Below the pieces are notes generated by a model, which was not told the DNA's origin, made no database searches, and saw only the letters and a list, made by a program, of their open reading frames with translations. The position numbers were made by a program, and so were the translations under genes. A stretch of 64,000 bases of DNA from Nitrospirota bacterium (GTDB lineage: Bacteria; Nitrospirota; Thermodesulfovibrionia; Thermodesulfovibrionales; Dissulfurispiraceae): assembly GCA_015233365.1 (NCBI GenBank), contig JADFXU010000005.1:34310-98309 (forward strand). The letters run 5' to 3'. Position 1 is the first letter of the stretch; each line of letters starts with the position of its first letter. Shown one piece after another: positions 38,334 through 47,822 of this stretch.

Positions 38334-41000
38334 CTATTGATTCCTGGCCAGCTCAATGACATGCTTTCTTAGTTCATCGGAGAAAATCTGGTAATCGTCA
38401 GCTGCCGGATGCCGGTTTTTTGCCGCAACCTCAATATGAGAGGGCAATATTCTTTCTCCGAATTTGACCCTTATCTTTGCAGGACGTACAATAAAAGCCC
38501 CTCTCGGCAGCGCCCTGAAAGTGCCGTCGATGTATGCTGGAATGACAGGCACATTCAGTTCGAGAGCCAGCACCCCGATGCCCTTTTTGAACGACATGAT
38601 GCTTCCGTCAAATGAGCGGCCTCCTTCCGGGAATACGCAAAGTGAACGCCCGCCTTTCAGGACGTACGAAGACAGCTGCAGCGCCTTGTTCAGATATGTC
38701 TCTGCATCAATAGGAATGACGTGGCTTAAACGGCCAAACCATGATTTAATCCCCCCGGTGAAAAACTCCTGTAAACCCAGAAAATAAAGCCTTCTGAATG
38801 TGCTGAAAGGCAGCGATGCCGCAATGATGAAGCCATCCAGATAACTGGCATGATTCGGAGTTATTACGAAGGCCCCTTCTCCGCGTATATGTTCCCGGCC
38901 TTCAACTTCGAGCCGGAACACAATTTTACAAAAGAGTTTCAGCCCCATAAGCACTGCGTAAACAAGCATAAGGTCTGCAAGACCGGGTTCATAACCTATT
39001 TTATTCGCATCTGCCGGTGACAGTTCTTTGTCGAGAATCATCTTCCAGGATAGTGTGCCTGTCTCTGTTGGGCCGCGCCCTTCCACAGAGGTGTATTTTT
39101 TCATGAGGGCAACTATATCCGCCACCGTATGCGCTTCTGAAATAAAGGTCTCAGGGAGATTTGCCGCAAATACATTCTCCAGCGATGCTATCAGTTCCAG
39201 TTTTCTTAACGAATCAAAGCCGAGCTCGAGTTCAATATTATCGGAAGCCCGGATGACAGCGGTGTCATCCACCAGCGCCCCTATGCAGTCTGCCACCTTC
39301 CTGCCCACCGGGTCTGCCATAAGCTGATTATCTCCCTTCTGCGCGGCCTTCCCGGGATAGTCCGGTTTTCGTAAAATGTCTTGCACCATGAATCGCCTTA
39401 ATTTCCCCAGCGGCGTGCGGGGCAGCGGCTCGGAGGAAAGCCTGTACCCCCTGATCCTCATAAACTCGGGAAGCCGGGCAGATACCTCATTTATCTTCCA
39501 ACTGAGTTCGTCGTTTATGTTGCCTATGGAGTTTTGTCTTGCAAGCTCGAAATCCGGTACTATCACTGCCTGCACTGCATCGACAAGACCCGAGGCCACG
39601 CTGCGTTCAATTCCTGTAACGCATATTTCTTTTATGAGGGGGATAGTCATGTATGCCGTCTCGACTTCTTCCGGATATACGTTTTTCCCTGAACTCAGCA
39701 CAATGACTTCCTTCTTTCTGCCGGTAATAAAGAGATATCCCTCTTTATCGATGTAGCCGAGGTCTCCGGTAAACAGCCAGCCGTCCGTTATGGCCTCACG
39801 GGTAGATTTTTCGTTCTTATAGTATCCCTTCATCACCACAGGCCCTTTTACAATAATTTCGCCGTCATCCCGTATCTTTATTTCAATGCCCGGCAGCGGT
39901 TTTCCAGCCGAACCCGGCTTCCGTTTTTCAGGTGGGTTAAAGGTGATGACCGGAGATGTTTCGGTCAATCCATATCCTTCTAGCACTGTGAAGCCCATGG
40001 CCTCAAGATCGCTCATTACCGTTGGATCGAGGCGGGCGCCGCCGCTTGCAAAGAACCTGATCCCAAAAAATTTCCCGTGAACGGAAGCGAAAACAATCCG
40101 TCCCATATTTAGGCCGGACCTCCTCCTGAGCATGCCTGACAAACTGAGTATTGCCGGGAGCGCCCACGACAATAAACTCTGCTCCCTGATTCCCGCAATA
40201 ATCCCGTTCCTCAGCATTTCAAACAGCCGGGGGACCCCGAGGAGCACTGTCACCCCGTTTTCTTTTATTGCCGACAGCAGATCGGGGGCTTTCAGTCCAG
40301 TGCCGAAAGTGATGGTTGCGCCAAGGAAAAGCGGGGCCAGAAAGGTGCACATGAACGGATAAGTATGATGCAAGGGGAGGATCGCAAGTACGTTGTCATC
40401 GTGAGTTACCACATTGGCCTGAATCAATGCCCTGGCATCGGAACAGAAATTGCCGTGAGTCAGCAGTACCCCTTTCGGTTTTCCGGTCGTGCCCGATGTA
40501 TAGATGATCGATGCGATATCGTCGGGAGCAGCGGGGTAGTTTACTGATCGGGCATTCGGGTCCCGGTGACTGAACGGCGGGAAACCGGACAAGGCTGCTT
40601 TGTCGTCAAAGTTAATTTTCTTTATATCGAGTCCTTCTATGGCCCTTACGACATTGCTTTCCGTTTTGTCACAGCAGAAAGCTATCTTTGCGCCGGAATC
40701 CATGAGAAGATTTCTGATCTCATCACTGCCCAGTTGAATGTCTATCGGGACAGCGATGCAGCCATATCCTACTATGGCAAGGTACGACGCACACCACTCC
40801 GGCCTGTTTTCGGACACGACAGCGATCGTGTCTCCTTTTACCGGATTGTGATTTGCCAGCATTGCTGAAATGTCTTTAGTCAGCGAAAAGAAATCACCAT
40901 AGCTCATTGTTTTCCATGAGCCGTCGTAGTACCTGAATAAAGATTTATTGCGGTATTTATCATGAGCAGATGCGAAAAGACCGGAGATGGTATCAGCCAT
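38334..41000 (-). CDS. Fusion: AMP-binding acyl-CoA/ACP synthetase + acyl-carrier domain + PlsC acyltransferase
   Basis: IIYTSGTTGKPKGVLLTHGN; ELGFDSLRKLELIASLE (ACP Ser); ITPNHASYLDG, CVFPEGGRSFDG. Confidence 0.92.
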   Translation of the reverse strand: MADTISGLFASAHDKYRNKSLFRYYDGSWKTMSYGDFFSLTKDISAMLANHNPVKGDTIAVVSENRPEWCASYLAIVGYGCIAVPIDIQLGSDEIRNLLMDSGAKIAFCCDKTESNVVRAIEGLDIKKINFDDKAALSGFPPFSHRDPNARSVNYPAAPDDIASIIYTSGTTGKPKGVLLTHGNFCSDARALIQANVVTHDDNVLAILPLHHTYPFMCTFLAPLFLGATITFGTGLKAPDLLSAIKENGVTVLLGVPRLFEMLRNGIIAGIREQSLLSWALPAILSLSGMLRRRSGLNMGRIVFASVHGKFFGIRFFASGGARLDPTVMSDLEAMGFTVLEGYGLTETSPVITFNPPEKRKPGSAGKPLPGIEIKIRDDGEIIVKGPVVMKGYYKNEKSTREAITDGWLFTGDLGYIDKEGYLFITGRKKEVIVLSSGKNVYPEEVETAYMTIPLIKEICVTGIERSVASGLVDAVQAVIVPDFELARQNSIGNINDELSWKINEVSARLPEFMRIRGYRLSSEPLPRTPLGKLRRFMVQDILRKPDYPGKAAQKGDNQLMADPVGRKVADCIGALVDDTAVIRASDNIELELGFDSLRKLELIASLENVFAANLPETFISEAHTVADIVALMKKYTSVEGRGPTETGTLSWKMILDKELSPADANKIGYEPGLADLMLVYAVLMGLKLFCKIVFRLEVEGREHIRGEGAFVITPNHASYLDGFIIAASLPFSTFRRLYFLGLQEFFTGGIKSWFGRLSHVIPIDAETYLNKALQLSSYVLKGGRSLCVFPEGGRSFDGSIMSFKKGIGVLALELNVPVIPAYIDGTFRALPRGAFIVRPAKIRVKFGERILPSHIEVAAKNRHPAADDYQIFSDELRKHVIELARNQ

Positions 41001-41781
41001 TGAGAAGTTTCAATGCCCTTTCGTGCAGCGCACTATTGCCTGAAGACAAAAGGGGAGAGCTTTTATCCAGGCCGGTACCCAGGTTTTCAATAGAGTTTCC
41101 GCTGATATCAGTGAAGATGCCGCCGGCTTCGGTCACCATCAGCCAACCGCCCGCGAAATCGAAGCTCCTCGAAGGAGAAGGGCTGACAAATACGCTAATG
41201 GACCCGTATGCAAGATATGACAAATCCAGGGCGGTCGCGCCAAAGCACCGGGTTCTTCTCGTTTCACCGAGGAGGTTCATTATTCGCGGAATGTCATGCT
41301 TAGGGTTCTGTGCTTCATAGGCGACAAGATAGAAGGTGCTGTCCTGCTGTGTGAAAATCTTCTCACCGTTGAAAAAAGCCCCTTTCCCCTTCTCGGCCCA
41401 GAACTCGTCTCCGGAAAGGAGATTTATGATGTAAGCCGCTGAAATGCTCCCGATCGTGTCTCCCTCCGCGACAGCGATTGACGAGCAATAAAACGGGACC
41501 CCGCTGATTGCATTCCTGCTTCCGTCGATCGGGTCTATCAAAAAAGTTTTGCCGTTCAGCAGAATTTGCCTGGTTCCGGATTCTTCGGAAATGATATTCA
41601 TGGGTTCGTGCAGATTTTCGAGAGCTCCGATAATGATGTCTTCGGCCTGCCTGTCTATGGGATAGGTTTTGTCGCCGCTGGCGCCCCTGCCGAGCGGCGA
41701 GGAAGCAAGCGGCTTCAACCGCGTTTCCCCGATCTCAAAAAAAAGCTTCTTGCCGATCTTTCTGAGACTATTAATTGTCAT
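40993..41781 (-). CDS. Inositol monophosphatase family protein
   Basis: FLIDPIDGSRNAISGVPFYCSSIAVAEG; SRSFDFAGGWLMVTEAGG. Confidence 0.9.
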   Translation of the reverse strand: MTINSLRKIGKKLFFEIGETRLKPLASSPLGRGASGDKTYPIDRQAEDIIIGALENLHEPMNIISEESGTRQILLNGKTFLIDPIDGSRNAISGVPFYCSSIAVAEGDTIGSISAAYIINLLSGDEFWAEKGKGAFFNGEKIFTQQDSTFYLVAYEAQNPKHDIPRIMNLLGETRRTRCFGATALDLSYLAYGSISVFVSPSPSRSFDFAGGWLMVTEAGGIFTDISGNSIENLGTGLDKSSPLLSSGNSALHERALKLLNG

Positions 41782-41891
41782 GAACCACTCCGGATCAGTG
41801 TCAGTTATGCACTGTTCGATCTGCTGTTAAAATGATACCACACAAATGCTTCGCGTTGACATACTGTCTTCTGTTCAGCTATCCTAAAAAA

Positions 41892-41968
<77 letters not shown>

Positions 41969-41988
41969 AATAGAAAGGATTGAATTAC

Positions 41989-42023
41989 AAGGCTATCATA
42001 ACCTAACGGCTATGATAGCCTTA
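41989..42023 (+). terminator. Perfect 12-bp hairpin downstream of tRNA-fMet (possible terminator)
   Basis: aaggctatcata-acctaacggc-tatgatagcctt; no strong U tract. Confidence 0.55.
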
Positions 42024-42516
42024 CTGTTATCTGGAGGGTGCCAACAGGACAGTATCTTCAAACCTGTTCCCGCCGCCAAAGATATGGACAAGAAGAAAGA
42101 TAAAAAAGAGCTGCCGATAGCCTCTTTCAACTCCTTTTTGCCTCTATTGAAGACGCTGGCGGTCATGATTATGCCAGGATAGTCAGAATAATCGAACTTA
42201 GTTGTTAAACGCCCGAAAAGCATGCTTCAATAAATTATGTTATGTTTCTCACTCGCGAGATGTACTCACAGTACCTGAGAGTAGCCTTATTTTTTTATAC
42301 CTGCGGAGTACGGGATATAACTTTAGGCATCTGCCGTACCCCGGAATGAACTCCCCATTGAATGAGGATCGGGATTAGAGTTTTTTCAGTGCGGAATGTC
42401 GGAAAAAACATTGTTCTAAAAGACCCTGAAAGAATGAAACAACGTTTGAGGCAGGTTTTTTGTGTCAAACGCCTTTACAAGACTTGCACCGAATTTGAAC
42501 CCTCTTGCTTTTTATG

Positions 42517-42563
42517 TTGACAAAATTAGATCAAAGCATTACTATTTATTTAAGTAATACTTT
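42517..42563 (+). promoter_or_regulatory. Promoter/operator of the toxin-antitoxin operon
   Basis: TTGACA (42517-42522)-N17-TACTAT (42540-42545) overlapped by palindrome attact-atttattta-agtaat. Confidence 0.55.
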
Positions 42564-42587
42564 TCTAAAAGGTAAGGTGATGAGAAG

Positions 42588-42842
42588 ATGACGACGGCTG
42601 CAGTGAAAATTACAAAAAAAGGCCAGGTCACCATTCCAAAGGAGATTCGCAGCCGTCTCAGGACCAATACTGTCTACTTTGAAGTCATAAATGATACTGT
42701 TGTTGTAAAAGCAGTAAGGGATGCTGCCGGGACTCTCAGCGAATATGCGAAGAATGCAAAGCCGGGCGTTTCCATGAAACAGATGAAAGAACGGGCATGG
42801 GAGGAAGCTGCACGTGAAAAAGTCGGTAAAAAGTCTTCCTGA
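42588..42842 (+). CDS. AbrB/SpoVT-type antitoxin
   Basis: VKITKKGQVTIPKEIRSRL. Confidence 0.9.
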   Translation: MTTAAVKITKKGQVTIPKEIRSRLRTNTVYFEVINDTVVVKAVRDAAGTLSEYAKNAKPGVSMKQMKERAWEEAAREKVGKKSS

Positions 42843-43236
42843 TACCAATGCTATCGTCAGGTATCTTGTCAGAGATGACATTGCACTCTACGAAAGAGCA
42901 AGAGACTACTTCGATAAGGTTAAAAACGGCACTACAAAGACAATAATCCTTGAGAGTGTCGTTGCTGAGTGTATCTATGTGCTGACAAAAATATACAAAG
43001 TACCGCGAAATAAGGCTGCCGGGGGTCTTATCGATATTCTGCATTATAAAGGGGTCGCCAACGATGACAGAACGGATCTCATTGGTGCTCTTGCCATCTT
43101 TGCGGAACAGGACATTGACATTGTCGATTGTATTTTATCTGTAAAGTCAGACAGCTTTGATGCTCATCTTTTCTCATTCGATCAGGAGCTCAATAAAATT
43201 CATAGCGGCAGAAAACCTAAGGTCTCTGATCGGTAA
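42814..43236 (+). CDS. PIN-domain toxin (VapC family), GTG start overlapping antitoxin
   Basis: LPDTNAIVRYLVRDD; DIDIVDCILSVKSDSFDAHLFSFDQELNK acidic residues. Confidence 0.88.
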   Translation: MKKSVKSLPDTNAIVRYLVRDDIALYERARDYFDKVKNGTTKTIILESVVAECIYVLTKIYKVPRNKAAGGLIDILHYKGVANDDRTDLIGALAIFAEQDIDIVDCILSVKSDSFDAHLFSFDQELNKIHSGRKPKVSDR

Positions 43237-43373
43237 ACAAACTTTCAAAACATCAATCCTTTGGCCTCATAGGCATGAGGGAACGAGTTTATCCCTGGGG
43301 AGGTAAAGTTATAATAACCGGTTATAAAAACGGAGGAACTACGGTAAAGGTCAGTATGCCTCATTTGGTCTAA
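43233..43373 (+). pseudogene. Relic of the C-terminal end of a NarL-type histidine kinase
   Basis: Reads NKLSKHQSFGLIGMRERVYPWGGKVIITGYKNGGTTVKVSMPHLV*; resembles the C-terminus of the kinase at 24599..26353. Confidence 0.8.
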
Positions 43374-43553
43374 CCCAAGAAGAACAAGGCAATTTACATC
43401 AATAGCCTCAAACACATCATACAATAATGCCAATCGGATGCTTTCATTTAGCGACAAGACCGTTACATATGACGCAAATGGTCCGCGATCATCATCACTG
43501 CGCTGTGTATAATCGGTAATCCTTATAGTTTCCCCGAAAAAGTGGACACGCAG

Positions 43554-43690
43554 TTAAGTTTCATTTAGGAGTCCTTCGTACTGTTCCGGACTCCTGTAGC
43601 CCAATGCCGAATGCCTCCTGATACGATTATAAAACACTCCTGCATACTCAAAGATACTCAGTCTCGCCTCCTGCCTTGTGCGGTATCTTC
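43554..43690 (-). pseudogene. IS3-family transposase (OrfB) C-terminal relic
   Basis: Minus strand reads TRQEARLSIFEYAGVFYNRIRRHSALGYRSPEQYEGLLNET*; adjacent IS-end-like tgtccactttttcgggg. Confidence 0.9.
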
Positions 43691-43772
43691 AACCATCTTG
43701 AGCGATAGCTATCCCATAAATGCAGTAAATCCTTGCAAAAAATATTAATAACATTATACAGTTAAATAAAGG

Positions 43773-44651
43773 TTGAACAGGTTTGAGAGGATGCAGGTGG
43801 ATCCAATAAGAAACCAGGACGTTGCGAGTCTCACTGATGTATCACAGTTGGATATTCCGTCACTTCCGATTATAGCCGTTAAAGTCCTCGATATTTTAAG
43901 TAGAGAATCCTCTAACGCCGATGACCTGGCGGGAATTATTGCTTTTGATCCATCCTTTGTTTCGCGTTTGCTTAAAACTGCTAATTCTCCGTATTTCGGC
44001 ATAGGTGACGGTGTAAGTTCGATCGACGGCGCTATTTTGCGGTTAGGGTTTGATACTATAAGTGACATTGTTGTAATGGCAGCCTTGAAAGATATAAGAC
44101 GACATGCCGATGCAATAGATATTGGACTTTGGGAACATAGTACCGCTGTTGCGGTTGCCTGCAAGCTTATAGCCGACGAATTGGGATATGGCAATCCGAC
44201 CGAGCATCTTATTCATGGTTTGCTTCACGACATCGGCAAGATGATAATGAATATCAACTTTAAAGAAAAATACACACTAGTAGTAGACGAAGTGAGGTCT
44301 TCAGGCAAGCCCTTTGAGGATGTAGAGTCCGCAGTCTTTGGTTTCACCCATTGTGGAATTGGCGACTATACGGCAAGAAGATGGAAACTCCCCGTTGAAA
44401 TCCGAAGCGCCATATCGTTGCACCACTGCAGTGCCTCTGAACTAGCTGACCGTAAAGATATAAAGGACGTGTTATTGGTAAAAATAGCCGATCATGTCTG
44501 TTCAGAATTACAAATAGGCATCTACGACAACCTTGTTCCTATCGATAAAGACCTGGAATTCATCGGATTGACAGAGGTATCGAAGATCGATAGTTTAAAA
44601 AAGAAAGCGGAGGAAGAGTATCCGAAATATAAATCCTTCATGTTAGGATGA
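43773..44651 (+). CDS. HDOD-domain protein
   Basis: LPSLPIIAVKVLDILS-type HDOD start; RLLKTANSPYFGIG; HGLLHDIGKMIM. Confidence 0.88.
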   Translation: MNRFERMQVDPIRNQDVASLTDVSQLDIPSLPIIAVKVLDILSRESSNADDLAGIIAFDPSFVSRLLKTANSPYFGIGDGVSSIDGAILRLGFDTISDIVVMAALKDIRRHADAIDIGLWEHSTAVAVACKLIADELGYGNPTEHLIHGLLHDIGKMIMNINFKEKYTLVVDEVRSSGKPFEDVESAVFGFTHCGIGDYTARRWKLPVEIRSAISLHHCSASELADRKDIKDVLLVKIADHVCSELQIGIYDNLVPIDKDLEFIGLTEVSKIDSLKKKAEEEYPKYKSFMLG

Positions 44652-44712
44652 TTAATGCAGGAAACAGATAGATATAATCAATATCGTCTGCATCTCTTTT
44701 TGGTGAGGGACA

Positions 44713-45171
44713 ATGAAACACTGTCGACTTCTCAGTAAATTTCGGGAAGGCATAACTGCTCAAGAAGGCATAGAGATATCTACCAGAAAGCAAGATGAGA
44801 TTGATGAGCAGAAAGCCTACCGTCAGGCAATTGAAGACAATATCAGAAAGGTAGAACAGACAAAGGCTTTAAAGGAAGCAGAAAGAGAAGCCATATTCAT
44901 TCAGTCAAGCATATACGACGCACTCAAGAAAGGTAATAAGATCAAGAAGGGTGATAAGATTTCAGTTGTCCGAAGAACATCTCCCAAACCAGGCAGCCTG
45001 GTTATCATTACCGAAGATTCCAAACAGGAACTGATATCATTTCTTGAGAGGAGTTGCTTGCACGATTTTCGAATCAAAGACGAATTAACGGAACTTGATA
45101 AGTCGAAAGACTGGGTGGAGGTTAACGACGAAATTGCCTGGGAAAAGTATTATATTGTCAGTAAGCACTGA
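44713..45171 (+). CDS. Hypothetical charged/coiled-coil protein
   Basis: 152-aa ORF, E/K-rich N-half; no family recognised. Confidence 0.5.
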   Translation: MKHCRLLSKFREGITAQEGIEISTRKQDEIDEQKAYRQAIEDNIRKVEQTKALKEAEREAIFIQSSIYDALKKGNKIKKGDKISVVRRTSPKPGSLVIITEDSKQELISFLERSCLHDFRIKDELTELDKSKDWVEVNDEIAWEKYYIVSKH

Positions 45172-45358
45172 GCAGGAATATTTTTAGCTTTTACTGCAAG
45201 TCGATGAGGTGCAGGAGTCGCTGAGAAATGAGCACTTCACCAATTATGTGGCGCTACACATAACACATCAAAGTCCTCATCTGCACTATGTCACCAAATA
45301 TACGTGTTTCCGAAGAAATCATTCATGTTCGGTAGATTCTTACGGACACGACAACTAC

Positions 45359-45458
45359 ATGCAATACGGTAAAAATATGCCTGATATTGAGCATGAGAAC
45401 TGGGAAGTTTTTGGCGAATCCGTCCCGGTTTTGAATAAATATACCACCAAAGCTCTGA
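45359..45458 (+). repeat. Degenerate ~100-nt direct repeat, copy 1
   Basis: gcaatacggtaaaaatatgcctgatattgagcatgagaactgggaagtttttggc...; matches 46268..46372. Confidence 0.65.
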
Positions 45459-45473
45459 CCAGAAGTAAAAAAA

Positions 45474-46092
45474 TTATGCATATTTGAGTACTATTGCCTC
45501 AAGAATGTTTGCAACATCCTCACACGCATCGGACGCACTCTCCAGGTACTCATATGCTTCCTTCCATTTGATAATAAATATGGGGTCTCTGACCTCATCG
45601 AAGAGCTTCGCAAGCGAAGCTTGGTAGAGCTTGTCGATCCGGTGTTCAAGACTATTTATCTCGACGCAATATTCCTGCACAGAAGAATATTTTTTGTTCC
45701 TGAGGGCTGTTACGGCCTTGCTCATAACCTCAGTCGTCGCCATAAGCTCTCTCGCCATGGAGACCGCCTCCGGGGTGGGCTTTTGCAGTTTGAAAATAGT
45801 AAAGCGTTCTACGCAGGCCCAAATTAAGTCGATTACGTCATCGATCTTTATAGCCAATGCGGAGGTCCTCGCGATCAATCGGTGTGATGAAGGTCTTATT
45901 GAGCTTCTTGATGATGTCATGTGTCATGAAGTCGCCCTCTTTTTCGCATTCCCGAACCGCCTTCGAAATAATTTCGAGGTTATCCATGTCCTGGAGTACT
46001 GCGACAAGCAGCGAAGCCCCTTTGATTACATTACGCGAAGCATTGTCAAAGAGTTCGAAAAAATCTGTTTGTTACGGAAAAAAGAATTTCAT
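45474..46092 (-). pseudogene. DUF47/PhoU-like (Pit accessory) gene with nonsense and frameshift lesions
   Basis: Minus strand MKFFFP*QTDFFELFDNASRNVIKGASLLVAVLQDMDNLEIISKAVRECEKEGDFMTHDIIKKLNKTFITPIDRED(fs)ALAIKIDDVIDLIWACVERF...ILEAIVLKYA. Confidence 0.88.
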
Positions 46093-46267
46093 ATTAGCGC
46101 TATCCGGTAGCTTAATAGACGCCCTGCAATCGTTTCGTTTATCTCCAAATTCTCCCCATTGGCAGATCGACAGCTTTATAATGAAGATAATCAACAAAGC
46201 AGTAAATGAATTATGAGGTTTTTGCAGGATAGGAGCGGGTGACTTATGATACTCCAACATTTTTGTT

Positions 46268-46372
46268 GCAATGTGGTAAAAATATGCTTAATATTGAGGA
46301 TGATAACCGGGAAGTTTTTTTGGGGGGGGGTCCGTCTCGGTTTTGGACAAATATCCGACCAGAACTCTGCGT
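46268..46372 (+). repeat. Degenerate ~100-nt direct repeat, copy 2, containing T7G9 tract
   Basis: gcaatgtggtaaaaatatgcttaatattgaggatgataaccgggaagtttttttggggggggg... Confidence 0.65.
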
Positions 46373-46459
46373 GGGCGGTACTTACTCGAAGGTCGGATTA
46401 TCTCATAGCGCAATCATCGGGCCAATTTTCTCCTGTATAAACAACCCAATAAGCGTTAA

Positions 46460-46639
46460 TTAGGAGAGCGCAGGCAGACACCTGACGATCTGTCAAAAGA
46501 ACGGCTCATAAATGACCTGGTAAAATTACGGCGGCGCATTGATGAGCTTGAGAAAATAGAAGACGGAAAAAAAGAATTATCAGGCAGAACTCGCCCAGAC
46601 CAAGGCGATGTTCTAAGGCCGTTGAAAAGAGGTGACTGA
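46460..46639 (+). pseudogene. Relic of the N-terminal linker of a PAS/sensor protein
   Basis: Reads ERRQTPDDLSKERLINDLVKLRRRIDELEKIEDGKKELSGRTRPDQGDVLRPLKRGD* without a start codon. Confidence 0.5.
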
Positions 46640-46644
46640 GACAT

Positions 46645-47760
46645 ATGGGCCAAAAATATTATGGTTCTGCGCTTATTGTCGATGACGACCCGCAAGTGCT
46701 GGAGTCGGCGTCTTTGCTCCTCAACGAGTTCGGCTATTCCACTATAACCTGCGGAAATTCGCTGGAGGCTGTCAGCCGGTTCCAGGAGGTCGCGGTTGAT
46801 GTCGTTCTGACGGACATTATGATGCCCGGCCTGTCGGGAATCAACCTTCTCGAAGAAATACGCGCCGTTGATCCTGAAATGCCGGTTATCCTGATGACCG
46901 GTTATGCCGACCTGGACAAGGCCATAGAGGCGATAAAAAAGGGCGCGTTCGATTTCATCATAAAACCTTACAAGCCTGAGCAACTCACCAATTCAATCGA
47001 AAGGGCGGCAAAGTACAGCCGGCTCATCCGGATGGAGAAAGACTACAAGTATATACTCGAGGACCTGAACGAGACCCTCGAGACCCTCGTGGCTGAGAGG
47101 ACCATGGGCCTGATGGCCCTGACCCTTGCGGACAGGGTAAGAAATCCGGCCACGGTCATAAGCTGGACCTGCAAACGATTGCTGGAAAAAGAAGAGGTTT
47201 CGGGGCATCTGAAACAAAGTCTGAGGGAGATCATCGGTGAGACCGAGAAGCTCGAAAGCATTGTCCAGGACTTTCAGGGACTCCTGAAAAACAGGCAGTC
47301 CATGTACTGTTATGAAGACATCAACACTATTCTCTCGACCGTGCTGTCGGTTATCGATAAAGAGACCAGCCATAAGGGCGTTACGCTGGAGGCGAAGCTT
47401 GCCGGAGAGCCGCTGAAGATCAACATGCATAAGAACCTGGTACGTGTGGCGATTTTCCACGTGATGAGGAACGCCGTCGAGGCGATGCCTGAAGGCGGGA
47501 AGATCAGCATTAGAACGGGGAGAGAAAACGATTATGTGGCGCTTACCATATCGGACAACGGAAAAGGCATATCCCCGGACGACCTGGAAAAGATCTTCGA
47601 TCCCTTCTTCAGCACCAAAGAGCACAGGTTCGGAATGGGACTCCCCCTGGTGAAACAGATCATATCAGAACATGCGGGAGAGATAACCGTAAAGAGTGAA
47701 GAGGGGAAAGGCACTGAGGTCAGAATGGTCTTTCCGAGCCGGTGGAGCGAGGGCAAATAG
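46645..47760 (+). CDS. REC-histidine-kinase-like protein lacking the H-box histidine
   Basis: REC VDDDPQVLESA, LTDIMMPG, MTGYAD, KPYKPEQL; DHp-like LTLADRVRNPATVISW; HATPase RNAVEAM, DNGKGIS, FDPFFSTKEHRFGMGLPLVK. Confidence 0.9.
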   Translation: MGQKYYGSALIVDDDPQVLESASLLLNEFGYSTITCGNSLEAVSRFQEVAVDVVLTDIMMPGLSGINLLEEIRAVDPEMPVILMTGYADLDKAIEAIKKGAFDFIIKPYKPEQLTNSIERAAKYSRLIRMEKDYKYILEDLNETLETLVAERTMGLMALTLADRVRNPATVISWTCKRLLEKEEVSGHLKQSLREIIGETEKLESIVQDFQGLLKNRQSMYCYEDINTILSTVLSVIDKETSHKGVTLEAKLAGEPLKINMHKNLVRVAIFHVMRNAVEAMPEGGKISIRTGRENDYVALTISDNGKGISPDDLEKIFDPFFSTKEHRFGMGLPLVKQIISEHAGEITVKSEEGKGTEVRMVFPSRWSEGK

Positions 47761-47822
47761 GCCCTACCGCGTTTGCACCACCATTTTCCTGAGATGGAGA
47801 ACCAAATAGAGGGACTAAAGAA

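Noticed and set aside
42040-42080. Second tRNA near 42.06 kb suggested by ttcaaacctgttcccgccgcca
   Set aside because: No D-arm/anticodon arm or matching acceptor 5' strand upstream; kept only as a weak att-like resemblance.
45209-45487. 92-aa ORF as an intact gene
   Set aside because: Its 3' half is a degenerate repeat shared with 46268-46372; no domain; treated as repeat/relic.
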